Assembly (NCBI GenBank): GCA_026168455.1
Contig: CM047431.1
Coordinates: 50,032,029 to 50,096,028, forward strand
Reading direction: 5' to 3'
DNA: 64,000 bases
From: Theocolax elegans
Lineage: Eukaryota > Arthropoda > Insecta > Hymenoptera > Cerocephalidae
Of the stretch, positions 1 to 10,489 are shown piece after piece (the first letter of the stretch is position 1; every line of letters begins with the position of its first letter). Position numbers and translations under genes: made by a program. Below the pieces are notes generated by a model. The model made no database searches and was not told the origin of the DNA. It was given only the letters and a program-made list of their open reading frames with translations.

Positions 1-120
1 GCAGCTGAGCGATTGACGCCGTCCGGTGGTGGGAGGCCTTATATACCATCGAGCGACAGGTGGGGGCGCCACGGTCGACCGCACCGGCCAATCAGAGCGC
101 AGGGATTTGGCCGACCAATC
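1..120 (-). promoter_or_regulatory. TATA/Inr/CCAAT promoter reading off the left edge
   Basis: Read on the minus strand, this GC-rich block has the order expected of a Pol II core promoter. Two CCAAT boxes (115-119 and 88-92) are followed by a GC-rich stretch, then a GGTATATAAGG TATA box (47-37), then TCAATC (16-11), which fits an arthropod initiator. The first T of the TATA box lies 31 bases upstream of the initiator A at 14, and the nearer CCAAT lies about 75 bases upstream; both spacings are canonical. The transcript would leave the window at position 1, so the gene is unknown. The base composition differs sharply from the AT-rich sequence to the right. The spacing is seen directly; promoter function is inferred. 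Confidence 0.6.
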
Positions 121-1095
121 AGATTCAAGGATGCGATTGTGTTTCTTAGATACGCAGCATTATGAACCTATTGAAACGACATTGTATGGTAAGATATACA
201 GTTTTTTTAATTTAGTGGACTTTTTGAGAAATATAATTTTCATTGAGAATTAAAGCTCATCTTAATTTTCGTTTACCGTGATAGGTATTTCAATCAATAC
301 AAAATTAAAAAGAAGTGTTTTCTAGTAAACTATATGAACCTATAAATAGAATGAAAATATGATGATAAATATTACTATGTTATTCAGTAATTAAAAGCCT
401 GATAAATATTAGATAAATTATAAAAATTAATACGTTGTGTAAGAAAATACATTATATACATTCATTAATATTTACTACATATTTTCCTAATTTTCCCGTA
501 GCTTGTACCTGTAAATTTTTTCATGTGCATCTAATCATTTTTATGATTTATTAACTTTGCCTTTTGAATACTCAAAGATATAGTCATTTTTATTAAAGCC
601 TTTTTCTTCGTGAATGTAAAATTATTGGATTTTAAACTATGTTAAGTGGCTTCGGTATGTGTTCTCAGAATTGATTCGTACTTATCGTATAATCATATAA
701 TTATTGTCAAATATGAACTCAGCGTATCTGATGGCAGCGTCCCCAAATTTTCGGGTGGCGGATGATTTGTGAAGCTATCAGTACGGAATCCGCTAATGTC
801 GATTCATTTATGTTCATAACTGTGCTAATATGCATGCGCTGTCTTTGTTAAAAAAACATTCGTAGAAAACATACTATTGAATATTTTGAACACTCCTAAG
901 AGAATATCGAACGGACATATTTGTAATCCTAACAAAAATATTATATTTCAACAGCAAAATATTTTTTATTTAAAACAATAATATATTATATAAAACTCAA
1001 TGTTTTTTTCCAATACTATATTCCTCAGTGTTGCTTTTAAATCGGTAAATACACCGGGATCTACGGGTATGTAAACCCACCGCTACATCTATCCT
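121..1095. other. AT-rich intergenic DNA, no gene recognised
   Basis: The sequence is AT-rich with frequent stops in all frames. I see no conserved coding motif, tandem array or terminal inverted repeat. It may hold upstream control sequence for the leftward promoter at the edge, but nothing specific is visible. Confidence 0.5.
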
Positions 1096-1431
1096 AAGTG
1101 AAAATAATTTATAAATTTTCTATAAAAATTTTATAAAATACATTTTATGCAGTTTTTATAAAAAATTGGCTATATAAAAATTGTATAAAAATACTTGGAT
1201 AAAATTTTTTTGTAAATAATATATAAAAGGACTGTTTCAAATATAAATTAAACGTTTTAAATCAGCTGCACCGTCCATTTCGCTTTTTTCAAAGTTGTTA
1301 AATGTCCGGCCATTGTGAAGGTTAGACGGGGTCTGACCAAATGTTTTGTTCTGTGGTTGTCAAGTCAATATTCAATTTTTTCTTTGGTTACTAATGAGAT
1401 TTTATAAAAAATTTATAAATTATTTTCACTT
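1096..1431. mobile_element. MITE-like element with AAGTGAAAATAATTTATAAA ends
   Basis: The left end begins AAGTGAAAATAATTTATAAA and the right end (1431 leftward) is its inverted copy, giving an element of about 336 bp without coding capacity. The inner part, with TATAAAA-rich runs and a segment ending near CTGCACCGTCC, recurs in opposite orientation at about 32990-33187. Two copies sharing both terminus and interior support a dispersed non-autonomous DNA element. I cannot assign a superfamily. Confidence 0.6.
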
Positions 1432-4400
1432 GGTTACCAAATTATCGGAAGCTCCTCGTAATCAATTCTACTATTAAATTTGATTTGATTATGCGTATTC
1501 ATTCAGTAGATTAATCCTTCGCTAATTACGCAGTATGCATTAGCTTCAACAGTAAACTTGCGCACTTAAAATCTTTCCCAAAAAATATTCAAGCTATTTA
1601 TAATGATAACTTATGATTACGAAAAATGCATCGTAAAAAAGTCTTCTTAAATGTATAATTTAATAAACAGGTCACAATATGTAACGTGGTAATTTTGTAC
1701 AAACTTTAAAATAAATCCTTTTATAAATATAAACAAAAAAATTAGTTAATTTTGTTTACTTATAAAATTTTATACGGGCGCGTGGTTCAATAATACAACG
1801 ATGATGTACTTGCAATAAATAATTAAATAATTAAATCGATTATTTCTTATCAACGCGTGTTTATTAAAATATCTCATTCGGTTCACAGGAGCCTTAAAGC
1901 ACTGAAAATTGAAAAATACCATATTATTACAACCGGTAAAAAAAATAAAAAATAAGTGAAAATCACCGGTGAATAACCATCAAAATATAGGTAAGTCGTT
2001 ATTACACGTTTCCGTCCGTCACTGTAGGGTGTGTAAGCAAACATTTTCTCATCGCACCTATAAATATAGACAACGTCGGATTTACACGTAATAAATAAAT
2101 AAACAAATTAAAAAATAATGATTAATCAACTATAGATTGAAGCAATCGGTTGGGAAACATCGCGCAGCTTAGAAAACAATAAGTCCGAAAGTTCGATTCT
2201 CATGATATATATATGAAAATCACAAGTTGGTGAATGGTAGCGCGTGATTCATCTCGAAGGATGTCGGAGGTGCATAACCTTGCGAATCGATGCGGCTACT
2301 GGTTACCCGTCTTACTCACGCTTACAATTTGCATTGTGAATTTATTGGTTTTTTTGTTCTTTTTTTAAATAGCTGGGCTACCGATGCTCGACGTGTCGTG
2401 TCCTTAAAGTTTTGTATTTCAGATGACTTTTATTTTTAATTATTTAATAGCGCAATTAGATTTTGTCATTTCCTATCGATTCATCGCTTATCCAATGCGA
2501 ATCACCTAATTATTAACGATTGAGACACATTACTTATTTGTCATCGGATTATACAAGATTTTGCGTAAGGAAATTTGTAATACAAATATATATATAAAAT
2601 CGTTCCGTTAAAAAAAAAACGATAAATTCATGTATCGTCCACGCCTATCGGTGTAAAAGATAAAAGGGAAAGAAGGACGGAAAGTTTGACTCGATCAAAA
2701 TGAAAACGTATAGTAAAAGAGAACGCCGCGAAACGCTTTTCTACACAATTACCAGCATAACAATTCGAAAGACACCATTCCCAATATTTAATTGCACCTC
2801 CGAAAAGGTTTTTCCGATCGTAAAACTCATCGTCGTCGATATAGGTATATACAGACGTTAACAGGGCGTATAACCCAACAAAAGGTCTATAGATCGCGGA
2901 CCATTAACACGAGGAAGCATCCTTCTTTATTTATTTTTACTTTTTATTTCTTCGAGTCAGAAAGCCGATGGACGCACCTTCCTCGCGGAGAGAGAAAATA
3001 GGTTAAACGACTCGACCCACTCACTCTCTCGTTTCCTTTTACACGATTTCGCGAAGGCGGTATCTGTATACATATATATATATATATACACACAGTATGT
3101 TTCCTCTTGTTATGCGCACCGTGTCCAAGGGCTTGGACGATTAGGAAAATCTTTCAGATTAAGGATTTCTAATTGCTTAATTTCAAGCCTCTTGGATTTC
3201 AGTGCACTGCGTACACACGAGCGCGTATACGTATACGACAATGTTATGGTTGACCCTTATTATACTCGTATTTTAATGAAGGGAAAACGAGGACGTTGTC
3301 GAACCGTGACACTTCGTTAACTCCGGTTCCATGTCTTTATTTCTTTTATTACGAGCGTAGTGTATTATTTTCTTAAAATTCGCAAAGTCCACCTGAAAAT
3401 GGTTAATTATTTATCTTTTTCTTCAACTAATAATTGATTAATTTATTTAACTCGATCGCTCTCTCACTCGAGCATGCATATATCTTTCTATTTCTAGGAA
3501 GTTTCGAGAGTAACGATTAAATCGGTAATTACTACTGATTATCGACTATACGTGTACATCTTACGCTCATAAATTACCAAGTGAATTAATTTCTTATACA
3601 CTGCACGAGCAACGTTCGTCAGCTGTAATTACATAAAAATTTTTATTAAAATCTCGCATCTGTTTATGTATCTATAATGCATTTTTCTTCTCTCACACAA
3701 GTTTACATTGATAAATCTAAACTATAAATTTATATGGGTATATATATATATATATATCTGTGTGTGTATGTACGTACGTATGTATGTATGTATGTACGTA
3801 TGTATGTACGTATGTATGTATGTATGTATGTATGTATGTATGTATGTATGTATGTATGTATGTATGTATGTATGTATGTATATATATTTATATATCGAAG
3901 CGATAAATCTTGTACGTGTACATATGTATTATAATTGAAACAAGCTGGTATGTATAAACATTCCGATTGAGCGAAACAACTCACGTGTTAGAATTCTGTG
4001 AAACCGCGCATGATTGTCGCTACTGAGTCGCGTACGTCGATCATCGAATAACTAATTGTTATATATATGAGTGTATATAGTTGAAAATTCAGTGCGCGTT
4101 CCCGTATCCCGGAACGGGTACTTACCATTTGTTTTCAACTCTGCACAGAAAAATAATTAATTAAAAATTACTATATATGTACGGCGTGTAAGGATATATA
4201 TACTTGGTTTATCGCGATTTTCGATTACTGCAGTAAAAATTATATACTGGGATACTTGGATTATACCTCAAAAAATTGCTAATTACTTAAGAATAGACAA
4301 ACATATGGAGGGAGAATACTCACAAAAAATGTAATAAGAATTTTTTTGTTTTACTGTATATTTTAGTTATTGATTCGTAGATTTCAATAGTTAAAAATGT

Positions 4401-4670
4401 TTAGATCTTAGTATAATTATTTTTGTTTTAATTTGTTAAAGAGGTGTCTATACCCGGAAGGTTACCGACCGAGCTAAAAAAGATAATTATTACATTTATT
4501 TAAAAAAATACGCAATGTTATGGAGTAGAATACAGAAGCACTAGATTATTAAATAATAAGTAATTCTATAAAGTTTCAGGTCAATTAAAAACAATCAGGG
4601 ATAATCGTATTTTTTCGGTGCAGAAATTTGTTAGGATGTCTGTCGTATTGACTTGGAACTTTGTATTCTT
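1432..4670. other. Gene-poor AT-rich DNA
   Basis: No gene is supported. It contains a short TA run near 3070-3090 and two weak tRNA-like stretches near 2140-2215 and 2225-2280 that do not fold convincingly. The microsatellite at 3735-3892 is listed separately. Short open frames here lack any recognisable domain. Confidence 0.5.
3735..3892. repeat. TATG/TATA microsatellite
   Basis: A TA run passes into about 30 copies of the tetranucleotide TATG with a few TACG variants. The unit is not a multiple of three, yet it lacks stops in several frames, so spurious YVCM- or THIY-type open frames appear on both strands. Confidence 0.95.
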
Positions 4671-4929
4671 TTTTTTATTGTGTCATTTTTTGACACTTGT
4701 GACCATACATCCATTATTCGGATTTTTATGGTGTCCACCCACCATCTTTTTGTGGGTGCTTACCTCTCCCTAAAAATCCATGGGGTTATACTCATGAGGA
4801 AGGGAAAACCTATATTTATTATAGGAATAACCTCCTCTGAGACGGCCGGTGTATTGAAACATTCTTTTCGGATGTTTAGGTCACATTGCGAAAAACACTT
4901 AACGGATCCCGAAAGCTACACGAGAATGA

Positions 4930-4980
4930 GTCACCCATGCAAGTACTGGGCGCAACAAATGCTGCTTAACTTTAGTGATC
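4930..4980 (-). pseudogene. 5S rRNA-like fragment, copy 1
   Basis: On the minus strand this segment follows the internal control region of 5S rRNA: a GATCAC-like start, AAGTTAAGCAGCA, then CAGTACTTGCATGGGTGAC. About 50 bases match the central part of animal 5S genes, while both flanks diverge, so it is a 5S-derived piece, not a gene. This copy has extra changes (GATCAC to GATCACT, GGATGG to GCATGG) relative to copy 2. Confidence 0.65.
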
Positions 4981-5144
4981 TGGTGCACGTGCACCATTCC
5001 CCCACCGTGTCGATTAGAATGATTTATTATTTAAGTATCTATAGTGCTTCTATATTCAGGTTTTAAATAAAATTGCGTATTTTTTAAAATAATTATAATA
5101 ATTTTTTTTGCTCGGGCCCACCGGGTATACTACCCCCTTATGAG

Positions 5145-5551
5145 GGTACCAAAGTCAATTTTTATCCTCCCTACCTTACCAGCCTCAAAAGTCATAGAAA
5201 ATTTTTTATAATTAATTAAGGAGAACAGTCTCCTTCCTTTATTAATAATCTACCTCAGATCAAAATTTGAAACAAAAATATCGATTGCTCTTCGATTAAT
5301 CGCTTACAAAATTTATTATAATTTCGTGCAATTTGAGGTTATACGCTCGACTAATTTCAGTAAAATAGATCGGTTTCTCTAAAATTAGTCAATATTTTTG
5401 CTTCAAATTTTAAAGACAAATAGATTATTAATAAAGGAAGGGAACTGTTCTCCAAGATTTACGTAAATTAACTTTCTTTTTTAATTATAATTAATTTTAC
5501 ATAATGCTCATGGTCGGTAAGGTAGGGAGGATAAAACTTGGCTTTGGTACC
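5145..5551. repeat. Foldback repeat, copy 1
   Basis: The left arm starts GGTACCAAAGTCAATTTTTA and continues with ATCCTCCCTACC. The right arm reads back as GGTACCAAAGCCAAGTTTTA. Inner arm pieces (GGAGAACAGT with TTTATTAATAATC) also pair, giving a long imperfect hairpin. No coding content is seen. Confidence 0.75.
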
Positions 5552-6000
5552 CCGTTAAGTGATTTATCAGATGTATGTAGATTTTGATATTTGAACTATA
5601 CTAGTTTAATCATATTATTATTGTAGATATCTAACGTTGAAACTGCACTCTCGAAATTACTTTATGTACTTTATTGCAGAAAATAGGTCCTCTTCATATA
5701 TCCATATATATATATCCATATAAATATATCCATATATGCAATAATGAAAATAATACATTTTTTGGCACTTGTGACCATACACCCGCTCTTCAGGTTTTTA
5801 TGGTGTTCACCTACCATATTTGTGTGGGTGCTTACCTCTCCCTAAAAATCCATGGGGTTATACTCGTGAGGAAGGGAAAACCTATATTTATTATAGGAAT
5901 AACCTCCTCTGAGACGGCCGGTGTATTGAAACATTCTTTTCGGATGTTTAGGTCACATTGCGAAAAACACCTAACCGATCCCGAAAGCTACACAAGAATG

Positions 6001-6054
6001 GGTCACCCATCCAAGTACTGCACACAGCAAATGCTGCTTAACTTTCGTGATCGG
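6001..6054 (-). pseudogene. 5S rRNA-like fragment, copy 2
   Basis: The minus strand reads GCCGATCACGAAAGTTAAGC, then about 15 diverged bases, then AGTACTTGGATGGGTGACC. This is the better preserved of the two copies and matches the box A to box C region of 5S rRNA genes. The 5' and 3' stems of a full 5S molecule are absent. It sits at the same place in the tandem unit as copy 1, so it was part of the repeat before duplication. Confidence 0.7.
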
Positions 6055-6216
6055 CTGCACGTGCACCACTCTGCCACCGTGTCCGTTAGAATGATTTATT
6101 ATTTAAGCATCTATAGTGCTTCTATATTCAGGTTTTAAATAAAATTGCGTATTTTTTAAAATAATTATAATAATTTTTTTTGCTCGGGCCCACCGGGTAT
6201 ACTACCCCCTTATGAG

Positions 6217-6641
6217 GGTACCAAAGTCAATTTTTATCCTCCCTACCTTACCAGCCTCAAAAGTCATAGAAAATGAGTTATAATTAAAAAAGGACGATAA
6301 TTTACGCAAATTAAGGAGAACAGTCTCCTTCCTTTATTAATAATATACCTCAGTTCAAAATTGAAACAAAAATATCTATTGGTCTTCGAGTAATCGCTTA
6401 CCAAAATTTATGATAATTTCGTGCAATTTGAGGATATACGCTCGACTAATTTCGGTAAAATAGATTGGTTTCTCTAAAACTAGTCAATATTTTTGCTTCA
6501 AATTTTAAAGACAGATAGATTATTAATAAGGGAAACTGTTTTCCAAGATTTACGTAAATTAACTTTCCTTTTTAATTATAATTAATTTACATAATGCTCG
6601 TGGTCGGTAAGGTAGGGAGGATAAAACTTGGCTTTGGTACC
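6217..6641. repeat. Foldback repeat, copy 2
   Basis: This has the same inverted architecture as the foldback about 1.07 kb upstream, bounded by GGTACC at both ends. It has accumulated separate small indels, including a shortened GGAAGGGAAC segment in the right arm. Confidence 0.75.
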
Positions 6642-7026
6642 CCGTTAAGTGATTTATCAGATGTATGTAGATTTTGATATTTGAACTATACTAGTTTAAT
6701 CATATTATTGTCAAATTATTGTAGATATCTAACGTTAAACTGCACTTTCGAGATTAAATATTAAGCTTCGTGTAAAAATGTATTAATTCAAATTAATATT
6801 ACACAATTTTAATTGCTGTTCAATGGGTAGTTAATTAATTTTAAAAATCATTAGCAACACTAGAAAACAAAAATTTAATTTTACCGACAAAATTTTTAGC
6901 TGCCCTACCGAAAGATCTGAGAATTGTAAATAGAAGCAAATAAACAATATAAGTTAAATTAAGAAATTACATACCTTAAGCAATATTAATTAATTATTTA
7001 GTTAACTCAAATAATAATGTTATATG

Positions 7027-7529
7027 TGAGAGTCAAAGTTGACATTTTAGCACTTTTTTGCATTATATGCCCATTTTCTTGAATTTTTAGCTCCCAGGGG
7101 ATGCATTTTTCACTAAAAACCTAAGTATGACTTTTTTTGTAAAATTTTCCGAATTTTTCATTAAAAATACTTTTAAAGACATAAATGTATGCTGTCACAC
7201 TCTTGTAAGCCATTTAAACCTTAAATACTGAAAATCAGCAATTCTGCTCCGGACTCTGGTAACCTAATACTGTCTAAAAGATGTCTTTTTATAGTCAGAA
7301 ACTGCCTATACATTTCCAGAGTGGGTCTAAATCATTAAGATCACTTATGGTCAAAATATCCGGGAAAAGTCCCCGAAATATTAATAGAAATGTATATTTG
7401 TTGCCTTATAACGATGAATCTATTAGCATGATCATTGCAAAAAAATTTGTGCACTTACCTTGGAGTGGTAGAAAAGTATCTTCACTTGTTTCAGTATCCA
7501 TCTAATCCCCTGTAAGCTGCTAAAAATAC
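7027..7529 (+). repeat. Solitary arm of the GGGTGGTTC foldback family
   Basis: The sequence from GAGAGTCAAAGTTGACATTT to CTGTAAGCTGCTAAAAATAC matches the internal arm of the foldbacks at 8227-9767 and 31247-32898, but has neither the GGGTGGTTC terminus nor the second arm. Its open frame (7281-7505) recurs in every copy of the arm and in both orientations. It has no recognisable domain and is probably not coding. Confidence 0.8.
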
Positions 7530-7569
7530 GTGAATGTTACTATAACATATATATATATATATATATATG

Positions 7570-8225
7570 CACTGAGAGAAGTAATTCTTTAATTCAAATC
7601 CGGTGCATTTAATACAAATACACAGGGATTTGATTTTCAATTAAATGAATATTTCTTTATAGTTAAGTCATGGATTCTTTGTTTGTACGAAATATTTTTT
7701 CAATACCGATACATGTGTTTATCCGACTGTGTCAGATTGTATACTTATATTTTCGAATAGATCTAGTAAATTAATTACTTAACAATAATAAATAAAAGAT
7801 ACTAAGAATTATTAAAGAAATATATAATATAGATACGTTTTCCTAAAAGATAATACATTAATATAATACGCATTGATCGTCCGTTCGCGGAACGACAACA
7901 CTATATTTGTTTTTATTTTAACGCACGAAAGCAATATAGAAAATACGAATTCGCGGAAAAAGTGAAGGATCGGCGAGTATTGTTTACAATCGTGCATGCA
8001 TTTGACGAACTCCGCGTATCGGTATACTCTTTACTCTATCTTGCGTAAACTCCAAAAGTTCTTGTAACCTCTCTTTTTCTATAAAGCGCCTACGCGGATG
8101 TATCGACTGATCATTCAAATCATCATTTCTTAACTATTAAGAAATATGACTTTCGAGCAAAGAAATAGTTTTCTAATTTCCAAATACATACGTGTATTTG
8201 AGACAAAGAATTACTTCTCTCAGTG
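7570..8225. mobile_element. CACTGAGAGAAG inverted-repeat element
   Basis: The left end reads CACTGAGAGAAGTAATTCTT and the right end is its inverted copy ending CTTCTCTCAGTG. TG is present on both sides (7568-7569 and 8226-8227). Removing the element with one TG restores the TATATGGGTGG junction seen intact at 31241-31252, so the insertion landed at the very edge of the neighbouring foldback. The 656-bp interior has no transposase. Terminus and 2-bp target duplication match the other CAC(T/G)GAGA elements in the window. Confidence 0.8.
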
Positions 8226-8226
8226 T

Positions 8227-9767
8227 GGGTGGTTCACTGTGACATCGAAGATGAAAAAAATGAATTTTGCTATAACTGTGGGAATATGTTTTAGAGGTAT
8301 CCAGTAGTTCTCCTGAATTTTTTCAGATTTTTTCTGGGCCATTATTTTAAGTTACAGAGAGTCAAAGTTGACGTTTTAGCACTTTTTTGCATTATATGCC
8401 CATTTTCATGAATTTTTAGCTCCCATGGGATGCATTTTTCACTAAAAACATAAGTATGACTTTTTTTGTAAAATTTTCCGAACTTTTCATTAAAAATACT
8501 TGTAAAGACATAAATGTATGCTGTCACACTCTTGTAAGCCATTTAAACCTTAAATAGTGAAAATCAGCAATTCTGCTCCGGACTCTGGTAACCTAATACT
8601 GTCTAGATGATGTCTTCTTATAGTCAGAAACTGCCTATAAATTTCCAGAGTGGGTCTAAATCATCAAAACGATCACTTATGGTCAAAATATCTGGGAAAA
8701 GTGCCCGAAATATTAATAGAAATGTATATTTGTTGCCTTATAACGAAGAATCTATTAGCATGATCATTGCCAAAAAATTTGTGCACTTACCTTGGAGTGG
8801 TTTTACATCCCTTACAAGAATAATAATACTATACTAATCTGAAGGATTACTATAAAAGTATCAACATTATTATTATTATTATTCAGCAATACATTGTTTA
8901 GAATTCACAAACTTATCACTGTCACGTTATCATATTATTCATTATAATTATATATCCGATTTATTTATATATCTTTTGTATTAAATACGTATATTCAGTT
9001 ATTGTAATAATGATGTTTATATATTTATAGTAATCCTTCAGATTAGTATTATAATTCTTGTAAGGGATGTAAAACTAAAAATTCAGCATTATAACTGTTT
9101 AAAAAATAATTTTTTACATTTGTATAATAATATTTGTATTTTTAGCAGCTTACAGGGGATTAGATGGATACTGAAACAAGTGAAGATACTTTTCTACCAC
9201 TCCAAGGTAAGTGCACAAATTTTTTTGCAAAGATCATGCTAATAGATTCATCGTTATAAGGCAACAAATATACATTTCTATTAATATTTTGGGCACTTTT
9301 CCCGGATATTTTGACCATAAGTGATCTTAATGATTTAGACCCACTCTGGAAATTTTTAGGCAGTTTCTGACTATAAAAAGACATCTTTTAGACAGTATTA
9401 GGTTACCAGAGTCCGGAGCAGAATTGCTGATTTTCAGTATTTAAGGTTTAAATGGCTTACAAGAGTGTGACAGCATACATTTATGTCTTTAAAAGTATTT
9501 TTAATGAAAAGTTCGGAAAATTTTACAGAAAAAGTCATACTTATGTTTTTAGTGAAAAATGCATCCCCTGGGAGCTAAAAATTCATGAAAATGGGCATAT
9601 AATGCAAAAAAGTGCTAAAATGTCAACTTTGACTCTCTGTAACTTAAAATAGTGGCCCAGAAAAAATCTGAAAAAATTCAGGAGAACTACTGGATACCTC
9701 TAAAACACATTCCCACAGTTATAGCAATATTTATTTTTTTCATCTTCGATGTCACAGAGAACCACCC
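8227..9767. mobile_element. GGGTGGTTC foldback element, copy 1
   Basis: The outer ends GGGTGGTTCACTGTGACATC and GATGTCACAGAGAACCACCC are inverted copies, and the arms pair inward over several hundred bases. The left arm is shortened: at about 8802 it jumps from CTTGGAGTGG into the central TTTTACATCCCTTAC segment and misses about 140 bases present in the copy at 31247. The loop lies near 8870-9030. The outer ends abut TA-rich DNA. No transposase is encoded. Superfamily unknown. Confidence 0.85.
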
Positions 9768-9799
9768 ATATATATATTTTATATCAAAATTCTATAAAG

Positions 9800-10080
9800 C
9801 ACATACACAAAAAACATATTGTGTTATAGATTTTAGAGTTTTACGCCGGACATAGGATATTTATTACGATAGACATATTATTTATGTTTTTATATTAACG
9901 ACATAATCTATTAAAAACCGACTAAATAAACCAAATAAATATATCACAGGTGAAGCGTCGAATTAAAAAAGCGCATCGTGTGACATTATGAGAACGTTTT
10001 CATAAAGAAATGTGCAGAGCACTCGTCGCGAAAACGGAAGGTCCCGGGTTCGAGTACGCCGTGCCGTTTTTTTTTCCGGA
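9800..10080 (+). repeat. tRNA-like cassette repeat, copy 1
   Basis: A segment from about TTGTGTTATAGATTTTAGAG through GAGAACGTTTTC to a T-run is repeated about 405 bp downstream. It ends in a tRNA-like core (10011-10068) followed by a run of nine T, an expected Pol III stop. Just downstream, 10084-10145 is a rearranged inverted scrap of the foldback loop. Confidence 0.7.
10011..10076 (+). pseudogene. tRNA-derived sequence, copy 1
   Basis: GCAGAGCACTCG resembles the second half of a tRNA D arm (box A), and GGTCCCGGGTTCGAGTAC is a clear box B and T loop. GCCGTGCC followed by T9 resembles the acceptor end and a Pol III terminator. The 5' acceptor strand is missing and the T stem is disrupted, so this is a tRNA-derived head of a SINE-like sequence rather than a functional tRNA. 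No anticodon is assigned. Confidence 0.6.
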
Positions 10081-10209
10081 AATCTAAACAATGTATTGCT
10101 GAATAATAATAATAATAATGTTGATACTTTTATAGTAATCCTTCAGACTACTGGATACCTCTAAAACATATTCCCACAGTTAAGCAATATTTATTTTTTT
10201 CATCTTCGA

Positions 10210-10485
10210 TGTCATATTGTGTTATAGATTTTAGAGTCTTATGCCGGACATAGGATATTTATTACGATAGACATATTATTTATGCTTTTATATTAACGAC
10301 ATAATGTATTAAAATACAGAATAGATAAATAAATAAACAAATAAATATGTCACGGGTGAACGGTCGAATTAAAAAAGCGCATCGTGTGACATTATGAGAA
10401 CGTTTTCGTTAAAAAATGTGCAGAGCACTCGTCGCGAAAACGGAAGGTCCCGGGTTCGAGTACATCACCGTGCCGTTTTTTTTCT
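10210..10485 (+). repeat. tRNA-like cassette repeat, copy 2
   Basis: This is a direct repeat of 9800-10080 with scattered substitutions. It is preceded by the outer foldback segment CTACTGGATACCTCTAAAAC, as is the first copy, which suggests that the pair arose by tandem duplication together with part of the foldback end. Confidence 0.7.
10417..10484 (+). pseudogene. tRNA-derived sequence, copy 2
   Basis: It has the same GCAGAGCACTCG and GGTCCCGGGTTCGAGTAC blocks as copy 1, with four extra bases before CCGTGCCG and a T8 run. Box A-like, box B and terminator elements are all kept. Confidence 0.6.
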
Positions 10486-10489
10486 GTCT

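Larger units (their letters stand above)
4675..6755. repeat. Two-copy tandem repeat, period about 1.07 kb
   Basis: The block starting near CACTTGTGACCATAC (about 4694) recurs near 5766 and both copies run through to a shared end (about 5650 and 6750). Each copy holds, in order, a roughly 370-bp segment containing a reverse-strand 5S-like core and then a foldback of about 410-425 bp. The copies differ by scattered substitutions and small indels, so the duplication is not brand new. A plus-strand frame (4653-5066, 5674-6138) stays open through both, but it is expected from their similarity and has no recognised domain. Confidence 0.85.

Noticed and set aside
2140..2280. Possible tRNA genes near GTTCGATTC and TGGTAGCGCG
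   Set aside because: No complete cloverleaf can be drawn: acceptor and T stems do not pair. At most very old tRNA-derived repeats.
4653..6138. Two similar plus-strand frames (137 and 154 codons) as a possible gene pair
   Set aside because: The similarity follows from the tandem duplication, the frame crosses a reverse-strand 5S-like sequence, and no domain is seen.
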